A DNA stretch of 64,000 nt from Hanleya hanleyi (Eukaryota; Mollusca; Polyplacophora; Lepidopleurida; Hanleyidae): contig JAVTVY010018814.1 in NCBI GenBank assembly GCA_036873755.1, positions 18,915 through 82,914 on the forward strand, written 5' to 3'. Of the stretch, positions 35,441 to 48,049 are shown one piece after another. The position numbers were made by a program, and so were the translations under genes. The notes below the pieces were generated by a model. It saw only the letters and a program-made list of their open reading frames with translations. It searched no databases and was not told the origin of the DNA. Each line of letters starts with the position of its first letter. The first letter of the stretch is position 1.

Positions 35441-38210
35441 ATTTCTATGAAGACCTCATTCGCTACTATACATTAACCTCCAAATTTACGCTTTGAAGGC
35501 AAGTTCAATTCCATCGATGGTCACGAACAGACATGCCGTCGGCTATATATAGAAACTAATATCCTTTAATCTCTCCTCGCAGATACGCATTCAATCAGAC
35601 GAGTTTAAAAACCCAGATTTAGTTGTTATCAAGCGGCTTTCGTCTACGAAGGGAAAATAATCAGTTAAGTCAAATGTACTTTTGAACTGGATTGACTTCC
35701 AATTCACCCACGTATCAGTTATCTAGAGTGCGTATTTCTGGTTTACTATATACTCTCCGTAGTTTCTGCTTAAAGATGAATGCAAAGAAATTTCGATATT
35801 TACTGAAACACAGGTTAACATTTTTGAAATTTTCAATTTACCGCATAAACGCGACATTTTCCGCATTGGACAATGGTAAATTGGTCTTAGTAATAAAATA
35901 ATAGACATCCTTATACTTGCAGGAGAACCAATTCATCTGTTATCATCCAGTCAATCAAAATATGGCAAAAAAATTGGAAAATTGTAACCTTTGCATTTCA
36001 AGTCTAAAGCAACATACCGACTTTGGCCAATAGCCCAGGGCACAGAGAAGGGTACAAAACAGACCGAACAATTACGGTTTACCCGGTGTAGAAGTAGGAA
36101 TCTTATGGAAAACAACGGGGGAAATGAGAAAGGTTGATTATACGAAATCTGGTGGAAATGTAATGAATACAACTGGCAGATACCAAACCTAGTATTAGTT
36201 CACATTTTCGCACCAGATATTTAATGCTTCTTTCCATCCGTTTTCGAATAAATGACACATTTACCCACGAAACGTCTGCGCTGTCTCACTATGCGTGAGC
36301 TGGTGCCCAGCGTTTGCGGATCTGTTAAAATGGGCTATTGAAACGGACAGTTCTACAACAGATCTCAATAGACCTAAACCCTGACGACGTTTTATCCCTC
36401 GTTCAATCACGTGATGATTTGTGCATCCACCCATCTACTTGACAGGTGATCAATTATCCTTAACTCAGGTTTAATTGTCAACGCATGGTACATGTGCCGC
36501 AAGGTGTGAAGTTCTGCATGTAACCCGACACACCAAATTGAAGCTTGCTCTACCGCCTGTTATACTGGCAATTAAATTGATATCGTGTTACAGGAGGAGG
36601 CTGGCAGAGTAACTGAATTATATTATGATCGTCACCTGCCATTTCATTGTCATAGATGTATATTGCATCATGGGATAGAAGTGGAATAAAACGTCATCAG
36701 TTTTCAGGCCTATTGGAAAATCTACTGGACCGAAATTTGCAAGGTAGCCGATGTCAGATTGAATGTGTCCGTTCAAAGATATTTTACTTCGAAAACTTAA
36801 CCGTGTCTATAAAAATATACGACCTTGAGCTAGAACATATCATAACGGGTAGTCTTCGTCTTTATACAACAAAACAAATCCGGATAAATGCATCAGCTAA
36901 TATGATTGCATGTTGACAACCGTTTCACGATTTTAGCGAGATATGTCGGATATTGAGTAATCTGGTTAATTCATCTCCATATAAATTCGTAATCAGTATA
37001 TCACATGTGCTCGAGCACTTATTAGGTGGGGCTGAGATTTCTACCAGGTGTACATGTGACCTTATTTTTCTATTTATCATATTTATACTAATTTATACTA
37101 ATTAGGCAGGATCGTGTGCAGAAGGCATGTAGAAAATTTTGGAAAATTTTGAACATCGCATCATTTGGATTCGTGAATTATAAGTCGGCATGGCCGAAAA
37201 TATATCCGATCAAGCTTCATTCATATAAGTGGAGGGTATTCTCGATTATATTAAACAAGTGAAAATGTGTTGTACATGTGGTACAGAAAGTCAGATCTAT
37301 AACTTGAGCATTACGGCTACACGTTTTGGATTTGAGTATGTGAGCTCTTGATTTGAAGAAGCTCTGGTACTTTCGGGTGATGAAGATGACTTTCTAGTGG
37401 ACGAAATCTCAAACGAATTTTACACAAGATATCAAATGTGGCGCCAAAATCTTGCAAGCCACGATGTCTCAAAATCTGAGAGCTATTGGATATTTTGATA
37501 ACTTTCTTAACAGATTTTCTACCGGAAGGCAGTATTTGTAATTCTACAGGATATAGAAGATATATGCCACTATCACTTTTCAGAAAAGGGTAATTTACCA
37601 ATATTCCCCATTCGCACGGAAGTGTTATCCAATATCGTTCGCGTTTCCTTTGTTTCAAACAGTTTTTCATTCGATAAATTGATTCACGAATTGAACACAG
37701 AATCGTTTTTTTTAAGAATACATACACGAACTCGGAAGATTTATATATCCTGAAATTGTAAAATACCAGACTGTTTCACACTGATATGAGATTTATACGG
37801 AATAGACGCCAGATTGCAAGATTATAAATATATGTGTCGCAGTGGTATACACCAACGCACGCTGCCACCATATCATATATCAGTTCGTCGCACGAATTCT
37901 TTGTGCTTAAAAAAATTACCACGATAATGACGACACTCCGATGTCGTGTCGAACGATATAGAAGATATCAGAAGTTGATGAATACTCATCAACTTCTGAA
38001 GATATCTATACATAGAAATTTCAATAATTAAACCAGAGAGCTGTTTTTCTATATTCTTCCCCTCAATATTTTCGAGATTGATTCACAACTATTTGTTTTT
38101 CAATCTAGAAAACGAAACTGATTGAAACATTCCCTTCGAATATACTGTCGGTATAGTCAAATGTAGACTATCGATGGTGTCATCCACATCCAGTTGTGCA
38201 TCCAGCTTAG
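35441..38210. other. Non-coding stretch, nothing firmly recognised
   Basis: It includes an acceptor-like TCTCTCCTCGCAG at 35581 followed by 25 open codons and a stop, and a 136-codon minus ORF at 37317-37727. Neither shows a known domain. A hairpin is listed separately. Confidence 0.35.
37963..38004. repeat. Hairpin, 13-bp perfect inner stem
   Basis: CAGAAGTTGATGA (37969-37981) faces TCATCAACTTCTG (37986-37998) across ATAC. Outside it, AGATAT and AAGATATCT extend the symmetry with a small bulge. Confidence 0.8.
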
Positions 38211-38792
38211 CCCTATCTGGCCTGCGCGATTTGGGGTGTACCGCAGCCTGGGGAGGGGCGGAAAGTGCCGCCCCTATATATTTCGCTATTGCTCATGCTA
38301 GATGGCTGAAACTTACCACACTATATCTTTGGGTCAAGCTCTACAAGAAAATGTAAAAAATACAAGATGGCCGCCACGATGACGTCACTGTGACGTCATG
38401 TTTAAAAAGAGCATTTTTTGACGATTTTTCGGTCAGAATTTTCGAATGTTATATTTTTGGGATTTTTTTCGCAAAAACTGTATGATAAATTAGTGAATAA
38501 TAATCTGATATGAAATAAAATAGGTTTCATCCACTTTCCCATACAGAAAAGCAAAATTTTTGAAGAAATATGACGAAAATATCACTTTTCTGGTACCCCA
38601 CATGGCCGCCATTTTGAATTTATCCATGATCCTCTGCTCGGGGGGTCATCCAAATAGACTCAAAATGCCCCCAATATGATAATCGAAAAAGTCACGGAGT
38701 TTCAGCTCTCAATTTTTTGTCGTTCCGGAGATAGGAGCAAAAAACCAACGGGGGGGGGGGGCGAAAAGTGCCCCCCCCCAGGCCAGGTAGGG
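38211..38792. mobile_element. 582-bp piggyBac-like MITE
   Basis: Termini CCCTATCTGGCCTG and CAGGCCAGGTAGGG are inverted copies. TTAA follows the right end (38793-38796) and TTAG, a one-base decay, precedes the left. The interior has GGGTGTACCGCAGCCTGGGG, GATGACGTCACTGTGACGTC and ACATGGCCGCCATTTTGAA. It aligns with 11654-12169 (inverted) and with the left part of 53104-54180. No transposase. Confidence 0.85.
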
Positions 38793-38796
38793 TTAA

Positions 38797-39640
38797 AGTA
38801 CACGTAGCCTAAATGTTTTGCCAATTATTCTAAAACCGGATTCAAGTGTGCACTGCAAATCAATAAATATCTTTAAAAACTGGAATGTGCTATAGAACTG
38901 TGCATTTATCTCCTCAGGCGTTGTTCACATTTTCTTATTATTTCTTCTTCTACCTTATCGAAGACTTAGACAGATCTAACGGACTAAATGCTGCTCAGAC
39001 AGGGGATTAATATTATTAGATTCAAATCTAACTGCCTGTATTAATGTTGGTCGTATTATTTGGACTAATGAGTACCCTCAACTGCAGTATGTCGTGGGGT
39101 GGTTCGAAAAGATTAAAGACGGTTTTATCCAAAGCATGAAAGCATGCAGTAATTGGAACAGAGAAGAAAGCGATAACATTTCGCGGAGTCGTACATCTGC
39201 ACAAGTCAGGCAATCCCTAAATCCTCGAAGAGGGTTTACCTGGACCTTTTTGGTGATTCGGATGAGTTCTCGAGTCTATTACGCAATCTCGTACATTTCA
39301 TCCCCAGCGGTTGTTTTGAATTAGCGCGTCGATATCTGAAGCTTGCGGATTTCGCTTTGACACCCGGTGTCGATTTCAGCCCAACTTCAAAGGTAGTCTG
39401 GCTGGCGATGAAATTAAACCAGCCAAAACTCAAACCTCCCTGCGAATTGGCCTGATGAGCTGCTACAGCGCGCTTACTGATTGGTTCGGTTTAGCGAGAA
39501 CCCCTCGAGCTATTTATATCCAGAACTGCTATCGGTAACTAACCAAGCCAGTGTATCGATCTTAACCTATCGATTGATACACTGGCTCGCGAAGATGGGA
39601 GTCGTATGGCTTTGTAGGGTCAGTGCTTAGGACTATATGT
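38797..39640. other. Non-coding stretch, nothing recognised
   Basis: Near 39549-39585 GTGTATCGAT and ATCGATTGATACACTGGC form a short inverted pair. No exon is supported. Confidence 0.35.
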
Positions 39641-39644
39641 ATAT

Positions 39645-39860
39645 AAAAAGCATCATGTCTTGCCGACGTCATTGAAAACTGTTGACTGCTTCTCTATTTT
39701 AGGAAACCATCTGGTGTTTTTATTATCTTTATTTCATACACATTCGAATTGGTGGGGTCATACGAAATGGATATTTCGATTATTGATGCGGAAATTCTTC
39801 TTCTGGACGACGGCTGAATATTGAATGTCGGATTTGGGGCTTGCTATTCACATCTGGATA
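39645..39860 (+). mobile_element. PLE tail copy, divergent subfamily
   Basis: GTCATTGAAAACTGTTGACTG, TTTTAGGAAACCATCTGG and GGACGACGGCTGAATATTG are ordered as in other tails. The terminal GACGCTTGTAA is replaced by GGATTTGGGGC, as in the 1.2 and 5.9 kb copies. Confidence 0.7.
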
Positions 39861-39929
39861 AACTGAGTGTATGGCACTCAGAGATATCATGGGGATCAGA
39901 AATTATTATGTGTCTATCTGAGCAACGCT

Positions 39930-40136
39930 TTATTCAATGATGTCTCGCTGGCATCATCGAAAACTGTTGACCGCTCCTGTCTTGCAGGAAATTTGCCTAG
40001 TTGTATGTATACTATGATGCATCCTTTTAATTTTGCGCTAATTTTATTATATGAATTAGGTCTTTGCTTTATGGACGTTCTTTAATGGACGACGGCTGAA
40101 TACTAAATGACGGACTAGACGCTTGTATTTTATTCT
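39930..40136 (+). mobile_element. PLE tail copy
   Basis: GCATCATCGAAAACTGTTGACC, TCTTGCAGGAAATTTGCC, TGGACGACGGCTGAATAC and GACTAGACGCTTGTA are present in order. It is the second tail within 500 bp, same orientation as the first. Confidence 0.75.
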
Positions 40137-42234
40137 CGATGCTCATGTGGTAACACTCTAGCGAACAGTTCAGTTGTATGTTTTTCTATGATAGATTCTC
40201 AGGGGAAGTCGCGTACCACAGGTGCATAACAATTAACGATATACCACAAGAACGTTGTAGTAATAATCTGCGAAAGAGAAGAGTGTCATTAGCTCGTAGA
40301 GGCGAAGAGAAGACATTTTGATGTTCTGATCATGAAAATTAAACTGAAAAACTATTAACAATATGCATATAAAACTTTCCAGAACGCTGTAGAGCTGTGA
40401 ATGAATGGACTTTTCTCGAACATTAAAGGGACTACCAGATGGTACTCTTCAGGTTTTTCCAGACCTCCAAATGCTAAATCTTGAAATCATTCAAACAGTA
40501 ACCAATATATGATTTGTCTTACGATAAAAAAATTCTCCAATGTGGAAATGTTTGATATTTGGAATCTTAGATAATGAACAAAAGGTTTATTCGATATCCC
40601 AAGAATTTAGCAGCCATTTTCCTCACATAGACTGGTGAGGATGAACTTGGGTTTGACACTACTTTCCACGTCTATACTTCTGGAAGATTCGGGAAATCCC
40701 CGCGCACTATCGCGGATGAACCTCACTTGATAGCGTCTGTAAATCTGTCGTCTATGATTATGAGATGCGTTAATATACCTATGTGGTTTGCCCCCACTCT
40801 TGTATTTGATAGCCATAGCGATCATTATCCCAGTGTCGTTGAGCCTGCTAAGTCTCGTAATTCCACCCAAAAATCCTCTAAGACAAAACAGTTAGCGCTC
40901 ATAAGTGTTTAGTTTGCGTTATCAGATCCCACTAATTTTCTCGAAAGACTAGGGAATTGAACGGACATCGTATCATCTTGGAAATATCGTGTGTTGGTAT
41001 ATTATAGCTAGAAATTCAAGAATATCAATTATACCATAACGTGAGAAACACATACCCTGGAAGCAAAACGTTATTTATCACATATTTACCTGTGATGCTG
41101 GACATTTAGCCCCGTTGATACTGTGGAATGACACTGTTCCATATCATGATGGATTTCTGCCCTCACGCGTGGGCCTGACGTTTGTTTTCCGCCCTTGGGC
41201 TGATGTCGCGCACAGGAGTTGTTCCCCTAGAGGAACTCGTCGTATTCTGTCCGCAGTCTGACCGAGCGCACTTTTGTGCTTTTCACCTGGATCTTGCTAC
41301 GTCATTCGATAATCGATCCCGAATTTGAACCTTTTCGCTCTGGTGTGTCATGAAAATGAGACGAAGAAATTTTCGCAGCATTGACTGCATTCTACCGAGG
41401 GTCCAATTTTCGATGAAACAGTTTCATGTAAAACTAAAATCTTGCCTACTTGTTTTGTCAGTTACAATGCTACCATTAATATATAAATATGCCTTCGGCC
41501 CTCTGGCTGATATGGGGGCTCGGGCTGATACCAGGGCTGATATGGAAATGGGTATACAATAATCTCTATATATCAGGAGCAAGATTACAATTTTAGACTC
41601 AAGGTATGCAAATTAGATCTGAATGTCCTTATCGAGTTGACAGTTTCTTGTGTATTTTGTGTTAGATGTTACCTACTTTAGTAAGCTTAGATTCAGATTA
41701 TCGATTTCAAGAAAGAATCTTGACCCTCAACGAGAATATTAATTTGTCTAATGGATATGTATATATATTTTCATTTTGCTCGCTCGGACATGAGATTAAT
41801 ACAGAAGATACAAATACTGATGAAATACTTTTCATATCTTTATGGTTGATTTACATTTCGTGACTCAGTGATGTGACTTCTCAAATACATCATGGGCATC
41901 ATGGAAGACGTGGGCACAACTAATATACCATTACGCTTTGTAACGTAGGTGTAAGCCTGGGGGTAGTATTGACCTAACTGGTGCGTATTCAGAGAAAGCC
42001 TTCTGTGATTAGTCAATCTTATGTGCTATGAAAGGTATAATGCACACATATATTGGATTTAATCACAGCCAGCTCGTAGTATATGTATATTGAAAAGCCG
42101 AAGCAGATAATAATAAAAATGTCAATATAATGAGATTAGGACTCAACAAGATTATCATGGATAAAACTGGGTAAAACAGTTCGCAGCTACCTGTTCGTGT
42201 TGATTATAAAGGCTCAGTTCCTTTCCAATGTTCT
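40137..42234. other. Mostly unrecognised; weak B-repeat relic at 40860-40905
   Basis: CCACCCAAAAATCCTCTAAG and ACAGTTAGCGCTC resemble the B repeat at 57580-57615. No exon was supported elsewhere. The minus ORF at 40607-40870 has no recognised domain. Confidence 0.35.
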
Positions 42235-43310
42235 AGACAGAAAACTGTTCGTTAAAAGATTTGCAATGTAGTGGACTGGTATTCCGGGCAAATGCTTTTA
42301 TTTTAGCCCATTCAGCATACCTCTGTGGACAAATGTTTATAGGCTACTGAGCATCACCCTCACTCTCGCCCCCCCCCCCCCTCACCCCCGAGAGCACATT
42401 CATTAGTATTTGTCTAAACACAACAATAACGGTGCCTCACAACTAATATCTAGATTTCCATAAAATTGATTTGTTCAGGATTACAACAAAGTATTTGGGT
42501 TACTGTAGATGTGATGCTTCAAAAGTCAAGTTTCGTTTTCCGTAAAATAGACATTTTACTCAGGCTGTTTAACTCGAAATAGAAGACAACTTCAACTAAA
42601 ACATTTGTCCCCTCTTTCAAACAGTTATATAATTGTTTTAGAATGAAGTTTTGTGATGAAGAATATAAAGAAATGTTTTCAAATTGGCATGCTATGACGA
42701 CGATTAACGCTTACAAATCTCTGAACAAATTTTAAACACAAATATTTACTATATGTCTCCAGTCTGAATGTTTTACGAGAAATGGACAATTCTTCATGTG
42801 AAACTAATGGAAATACCGACTGCGAGGAATTGCTCCTGACAACTTTCAGATTGTTGATACTATACTTAGAATAGGGAATTTCCTTCCCAAGAAGAAAGCT
42901 AGAATATTTGGAATTGACAGATTTTCCCTCGGGAGAGATAAATTGAAGCGATATGCAAGAAAAAGCCTTAAGAGATGCCTTTTCTCCCATTTCACTGACA
43001 TCGATCTCACCACCACACTGGTCATTCCACAGATCTATAATTATATATTCTGAAACGTTTATTTATTCAGCGTCGCAAACGCATAAGTACTGGTATGACT
43101 TGGATTTTTCTTCTAGGATTTGCGATTAGAATGTTCATTGTTTTCCTCCATATTGTTTTCTTTAGAACGCGATCAAAAACAACTATGCAAAAATGGCAGG
43201 CACAAACATTCACACCCGGAATCATTGTTTTAATAAGATATTAAACGTTTTTTCGCTGCATTTTGATATAATAAAAATCACATCTTAATTATTATATTGT
43301 ATAATTTCTC
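42235..43310. repeat. A repeat, copy 1 (about 1.08 kb)
   Basis: It begins near ACTGTTCGTTAAAAG and aligns in order with the next 1.08 kb: a C-rich run, AGAGCACATTCATTAG, AGAATATAAAGAAATG, CAGTCTGAATGTTTTACGAG and GTTTATTTATTCAGCGTC. Direct tandem orientation. No conserved ORF between copies: the second copy is open where the first has stops. Confidence 0.75.
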
Positions 43311-46145
43311 AGACTGTTCTTTAAAAGTTTCGCAAGAAATGAGTTGTTAGTCCGGAATAATACTTTTTATTTTCTTTCTTGTTCAACATGCCTCTCCGAA
43401 CGAATGTTCTTGGGCTAGTGAGAACTACCCCTCCCCCCCCACCATCACCACTCCCGCCGACATGAGAGCACACTCATTAGCATTTGTCTACCCGCAGCAA
43501 TAATTGTGCCACAAATCTAATATCTTTATTTTCCATGAAGTTGATTTATTCATGATTACAATACAATATTTTGGCCACTTTAGACATTTTACACAGACTA
43601 TTAAATTCAAAAATAGAAGACATCTTCAACTAAAAGATGTGTACATGTGTTATATAGTAGTTTTGATTGTGTAATGAAGAATATATCCAAAAAAAATGTT
43701 TTAAAATTTGCAAGCTTCGACGAAGATTGTTTTCCAATCTTGGAACAAATTTCAAACACGAATACTTACTATATTTATCCAGTCTGAATATTTCACGAGA
43801 AATGAACAATTATTCATGTGGAACATGGAAATCCCGACTGCGAAGAATCGTTCCTGACAATTTTCATGTTTTAAATGACACTATTTAGAAAAGGGTTTTT
43901 CCTTCCCTAGAAGAAAAGTTTAAGGTGGAATACTAGAATCTTCTGCAATTGACAGATTTTGTCCCTCGAGGGAGGTAAATTCTTAAGGTTATTGAGTTGC
44001 CTTTGCCTATTTCACTGACATCTGACTCTCAACCGCAATGGTAATTCCACAGATATAAAATTATATAATTTGAAACGTTAATTTATTCAGCATCACAAAC
44101 GCATTAGTACTGTAGATGTGGTAGAACTTGGATTTGCGTTTAGAATGTTTTTTTTCTGTATATTCTTGGCTTTATAATTGGATAAAAAACAATGATGCAA
44201 AAATGTCAGCCATAAAAATTCAAAGTTTTCTCACTTGAAACATATTTTGGTAGAATGAAAATCCTATATCAGATGATAAAATTGGTATCCAGAATTTTAA
44301 TGAAAACATGGGTCACATTTTCGGGCTATTACAGAATGATAAATAATAAATAGGACATCTCTAAATAAACATTTAGGTTCTTGTAGAGAACAACATTCCG
44401 AACTCCAGTTGTCCATTTTGAACATTTTCCCAGAAACAGTCATGTTTCCTTGTAAAACAAACACAGAAATCCAAGGTTAGACTGCTTATGGTAGGCGCAT
44501 TTTCAGACTTAAATATATACTATTTAGGAATTTGATGTACTGGTAGAAGAGAGCTTTAACGTAGAATATCAAGACAGAAAAAAAATATTTTGCCCTTCAA
44601 AACGGTGGGTCAGTAATACGTGTAATGACACACGTAGCACCAACTGGTTGTTGCTCCCTTAAATCTTATGGAGCTGAAACTGTCTGATATTTATAACCAA
44701 ATTGATGTTCTGGAATCGAAAGCAAGCTTTGCATTGTCATATTTCCAGACGAACTCCTGTACCGTGCTTGTTCAACAGATATCGGATATTCTTCATTAGG
44801 CGCATATCATTGACCCGTCAAAAGGGACGAGTGGTCAAGAAGCCTTTACTGGTTGACCTAAAGACGATGCCGATACAAGTGTGTCCTGAACACATACTCA
44901 TCAATTACTTGCCGACGGGCGGTGGTTCTCTACAGGTACTCCGGCTTCCTTCACCAACCAAACTGACTGTCGCCATATGAGTGAAACAACCTTGAGTGTA
45001 AAATTAAGCCAAATCCCCCTGATCAGTTCAACTCCTGAATGAAGCAGTTTTCGCATGAAACTTATACGTTGCATGCAGTAAAGTAGCGAGCAAATCAGCC
45101 GCCACCTGGAACGAAGAATTTCTGAGTTGATACAGTCAACACCCCCGGTTTTAGCGAAATCACTTGACGTTGAAACATCACACTGGTAAATTTATAAGGG
45201 CAATAACAATAAATGGGATTAGGTAGGAATGACTCAATTGCTTCTCGTCCCCCAGAGGGAAATCAATAGTGAAACCGTATAATTCGCACCTATTTTTTTC
45301 AAGAAAGGTTTTTAAGCGGAAGGAGTTCTGAAGCATTGCATGTGTTAGCTACAGAGATCTAATAGAAGTTCTATTAGGTTTACTTTAACGGCATTAAGTC
45401 GACTCCAAAATCATCCCAGTTAAAGCGAATAATGCTCTTGGGTGATTTGACGGTGCCAAGGCCATCAGAACCTTAGTCTTGATAGTGTTGAGCACTAAGA
45501 TGATACAGCCGTTTCAAGGAAAATACAGGTGTCTTCAAGACTTTTGGTGATGGACGTGACAAAAGCTATTACATACAAATAAACTATTATATTCGATATA
45601 CAATTGAAATTTGGGACTCAAAGACATAGACATTATGATATTGATCATGAAACTGTCCGTCTCAAGATGCTGTTTTATCTTGTGGGTGAGTGAATCTCAC
45701 ATCCATTGTTCATGATATTGATACTAATATTATTCAGTAAATACGATAATGCCTTCTTCCCACGAAAATATTTATTTGGTTGTAGGGGAAATGACTGTTG
45801 AATGCACACATGTAAGCATCGTATTCTCATCATCCATTGGCTTTGTAGCCTACAAAAACTGTGGGTCGACTCCATAGACTCCATGTTCATTTGGCTATTA
45901 TATGAGGAATGAACATTTATCAATTGAATAATCCATACTATAGGAAGCGTCTCGACAGGCACAATATGCAGGTTTCCTTCTGGTCTAGAAATCTTTCACT
46001 CTGATCACATTGTAACATTATGGAAGACGAAGACTTGAGATTCGGGATTATCTGATTTGATCCAACTGGCACCATAGGTTCAGTCATGATCAGTATGATG
46101 ATATTACACGAAATGTATCACTTCTTCCTTGATCCATAGCTTTCC
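43311..46145. repeat. A+B repeat, copy 2 (about 2.8 kb)
   Basis: A portion to about 44400, then the B portion: CGAAAGCAAGCTTTGCATTG, ATGAAACTTATACGTTGCATG, GGTTTACTTTAACGGC, TCTTGTGGGTGAGTG, AATGCACACATGTAAGCATC, and an end near TTCCTTGATCCATAGC. The same order recurs at 46804-49340 and 59110-61268. No transposase, RT or terminal repeats were recognised, so the type of element is unknown. Confidence 0.75.
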
Positions 46146-46147
46146 AT

Positions 46148-46803
46148 AGCTATCCCTTTCTGGACAGTAATATTCCAGTGGGACCTGCATATGGCGTATA
46201 CATATCTCGCTTAGTAGCACTTGCTAGATCCTGTGTTAAATGTGACGATTTTAATCAACGTCACAACACATTGTTGCAGAAACTTATAAAACAGGGCTAT
46301 TTCACCAAGCGCCTCCACTCAAAGTTTGTCAAATTTGGCGATACATATCGCATGCTGATAGCAAAATACGAACGTAGCGTGCAAGATCTATGGCGTTACG
46401 TTTCGTAACTTGTATCTAATTCCGCTTAACCCGGGATTAGGGGCCGTATGAACCCATGTACTTCAAGATCCTCATGGTACTCATATGAACAGGCACAATC
46501 AAAGCGTGACTGAGATACATCATTCTTTACATGACGACTTCACAACAAATATTATGGATTAAGAATACTGATCAGCGATACGGATTTGATATTTTTGGAA
46601 CATCATGATGCCCTGCCGGCATCATTGAAAACTGTTGACCGCTTGTCTCTTACAGGAAACAAGCCTATGTTTATGTATACTATGATTGTCTTTTTGAATT
46701 TGGTGCTAATACTGTTATATGGAATAGGTCTTTGCATTATGGACGCGGATATTCTCTAATGGACGACGGCTGAATTATGAATGACGGACTAGACGCTTGT
46801 AAT
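46148..46803 (+). mobile_element. 5'-truncated PLE: RT C-terminus plus complete 3' tail
   Basis: It begins inside the ORF (CTATCCCTTTCTGGACAG). A 77-codon open frame (46178-46408) follows, with GPAYGVYISRLVALARS and RSVQDLWRYVS, matching the C-terminal part of PLE-type RTs. Then come the core (CTAATTCCGCTTAACCCGG), the hairpin at 46490-46512, the CTGTTGACCGCTTGTCTC tract and the end ATGACGGACTAGACGCTTG. The terminus TTGTAA is followed by the A repeat. 5' truncation is typical of target-primed reverse transcription. It is the least decayed copy of the ORF end. Confidence 0.85.
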
Positions 46804-47806
46804 TTAGTGATTGCACAAACGTTTATTTATTCAGTATCACTAAACACAATAGTATTGTAGATGTGGTTGAACTTGGACTTTTGTCCGTTGATCTACCTTT
46901 AGAATGATGATAGTTTTTTCCATATTCTTTGACTTATGATTCGATAAAAAAAATTGCGCATAAATGGTAAGAATAAAACTTCAAACTCAATATCATTGTT
47001 TAATAGGGTATTCAACGTTTTCTCACATAAACATATTTTGGTAGACCAAAATCCCATCTCAGTTCAAATTGGTCTCTTTTTGTGTAGATTCTAATGAAAA
47101 ATGGGTCGCATTTTCGGGCTATAACATAGTATTAAGTATTGAATGAGATATCTTTAAATCGCAAATCCATGTGTCCATTTGAACACTTTTCCATTAACAA
47201 ACATGCTTTTAATTCATTTCCCCCCACCTCTGGAACTTATGGTAGGAGCATTTTCCGATTTATATATACACTATTTAGGATAGCAAATTCAAATTGATGT
47301 ACTGGCTGAGATAGGTCTTGATATTTACGTTAAACCTAAGGATGAAACAGAAATATTTGTATCTCAGGTCAGTAACACTGTACTAGTCAGATGGTGCTTG
47401 ATCGCTTCAATCTGATGAAGTCGAAAATGTCTGATACTTATAGCGAAATTGAGCGACTTGATGTCCTGGAATTCGAAAGCAAGCTTTGCATTCCCATATT
47501 TCCAAACAAACGCATGTACCATGTTTGCTCAACACATATCGGATATTCGTTTTAGACGAAAGTCGTTGACACACGTCAAATATTTTAGTGGAGAACACAA
47601 GGGAGTCGTTATTAGTTGACTTAACGACGATGCCAATACAATAGTATCTCCTGAACATATACACCTCAGTCCAACTCCCAAACGAACAACAATTTTCGTA
47701 TGAAACTAGTACGTAGGATTTAGTGAAGTAGCTTGAAACTATCTTGATGCTATCGGCGAAACAGCTCACCAATTACCAATATACGAGTTGTCAGAGCAAT
47801 TCCATC

Positions 47807-48049
47807 ATAGCTCTCTAGATTTGTATCTAATACCGCTTATGCCGGTGCTGGGGGCCGTGTGGTCATATCATCCAAGTTGCCACATGAACAGGTACAATAA
47901 AAGCGTACCTGAGATACAACACATATCACGAATCGTTAGATTCTTGGTATGTGCTTTAGAGTAGGTTTACCAGAAGACTATTCTGTTAAGTCATGTGACG
48001 CAGTCAGTATGTCGGCACCTCTTCCCACTTCCCTTATATGTGTTGTAAT
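47807..48049 (+). mobile_element. Non-autonomous PLE-related element, subfamily E, copy 2
   Basis: It begins ATAGCTCTCTAGATTTG and has the core (TACCGCTTATGCCGGTGCTG) and a perfect hairpin (47889-47911). It ends ATATGTGTTGTAAT, similar to the PLE terminus CTTGTAAT. The B repeat copy at 59500-59560 lacks it, which marks both boundaries. Confidence 0.75.
47889..47911 (+). promoter_or_regulatory. Conserved core hairpin of the PLE 3' region
   Basis: CAGGTAC, loop AATAAAAGC, GTACCTG. The same position holds CAGTCAC-AATCAAAGC-GTGACTG in the PLEs at 27609-27631, 60642-60664 and 61570-61592 (minus strand), and CATCTGC-AATAAAAGC-GCAGCTG at 58565-58587. The arms change together while the loop is kept, which points to selection on a folded RNA. 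An enclosing GTATCT...AGATAC pair is also kept. The role in template recognition is an inference. Confidence 0.6.

Noticed and set aside
35582..35661. Possible terminal exon after TCTCTCCTCGCAG, 25 codons then stop
   Set aside because: Phase 0 start does not join exon 3 (phase 1), and no domain signal is present.
37317..37727. 136-codon ORF on the minus strand
   Set aside because: No recognisable motif, no splice sites, and not shared with another repeat; open frame alone is weak evidence.
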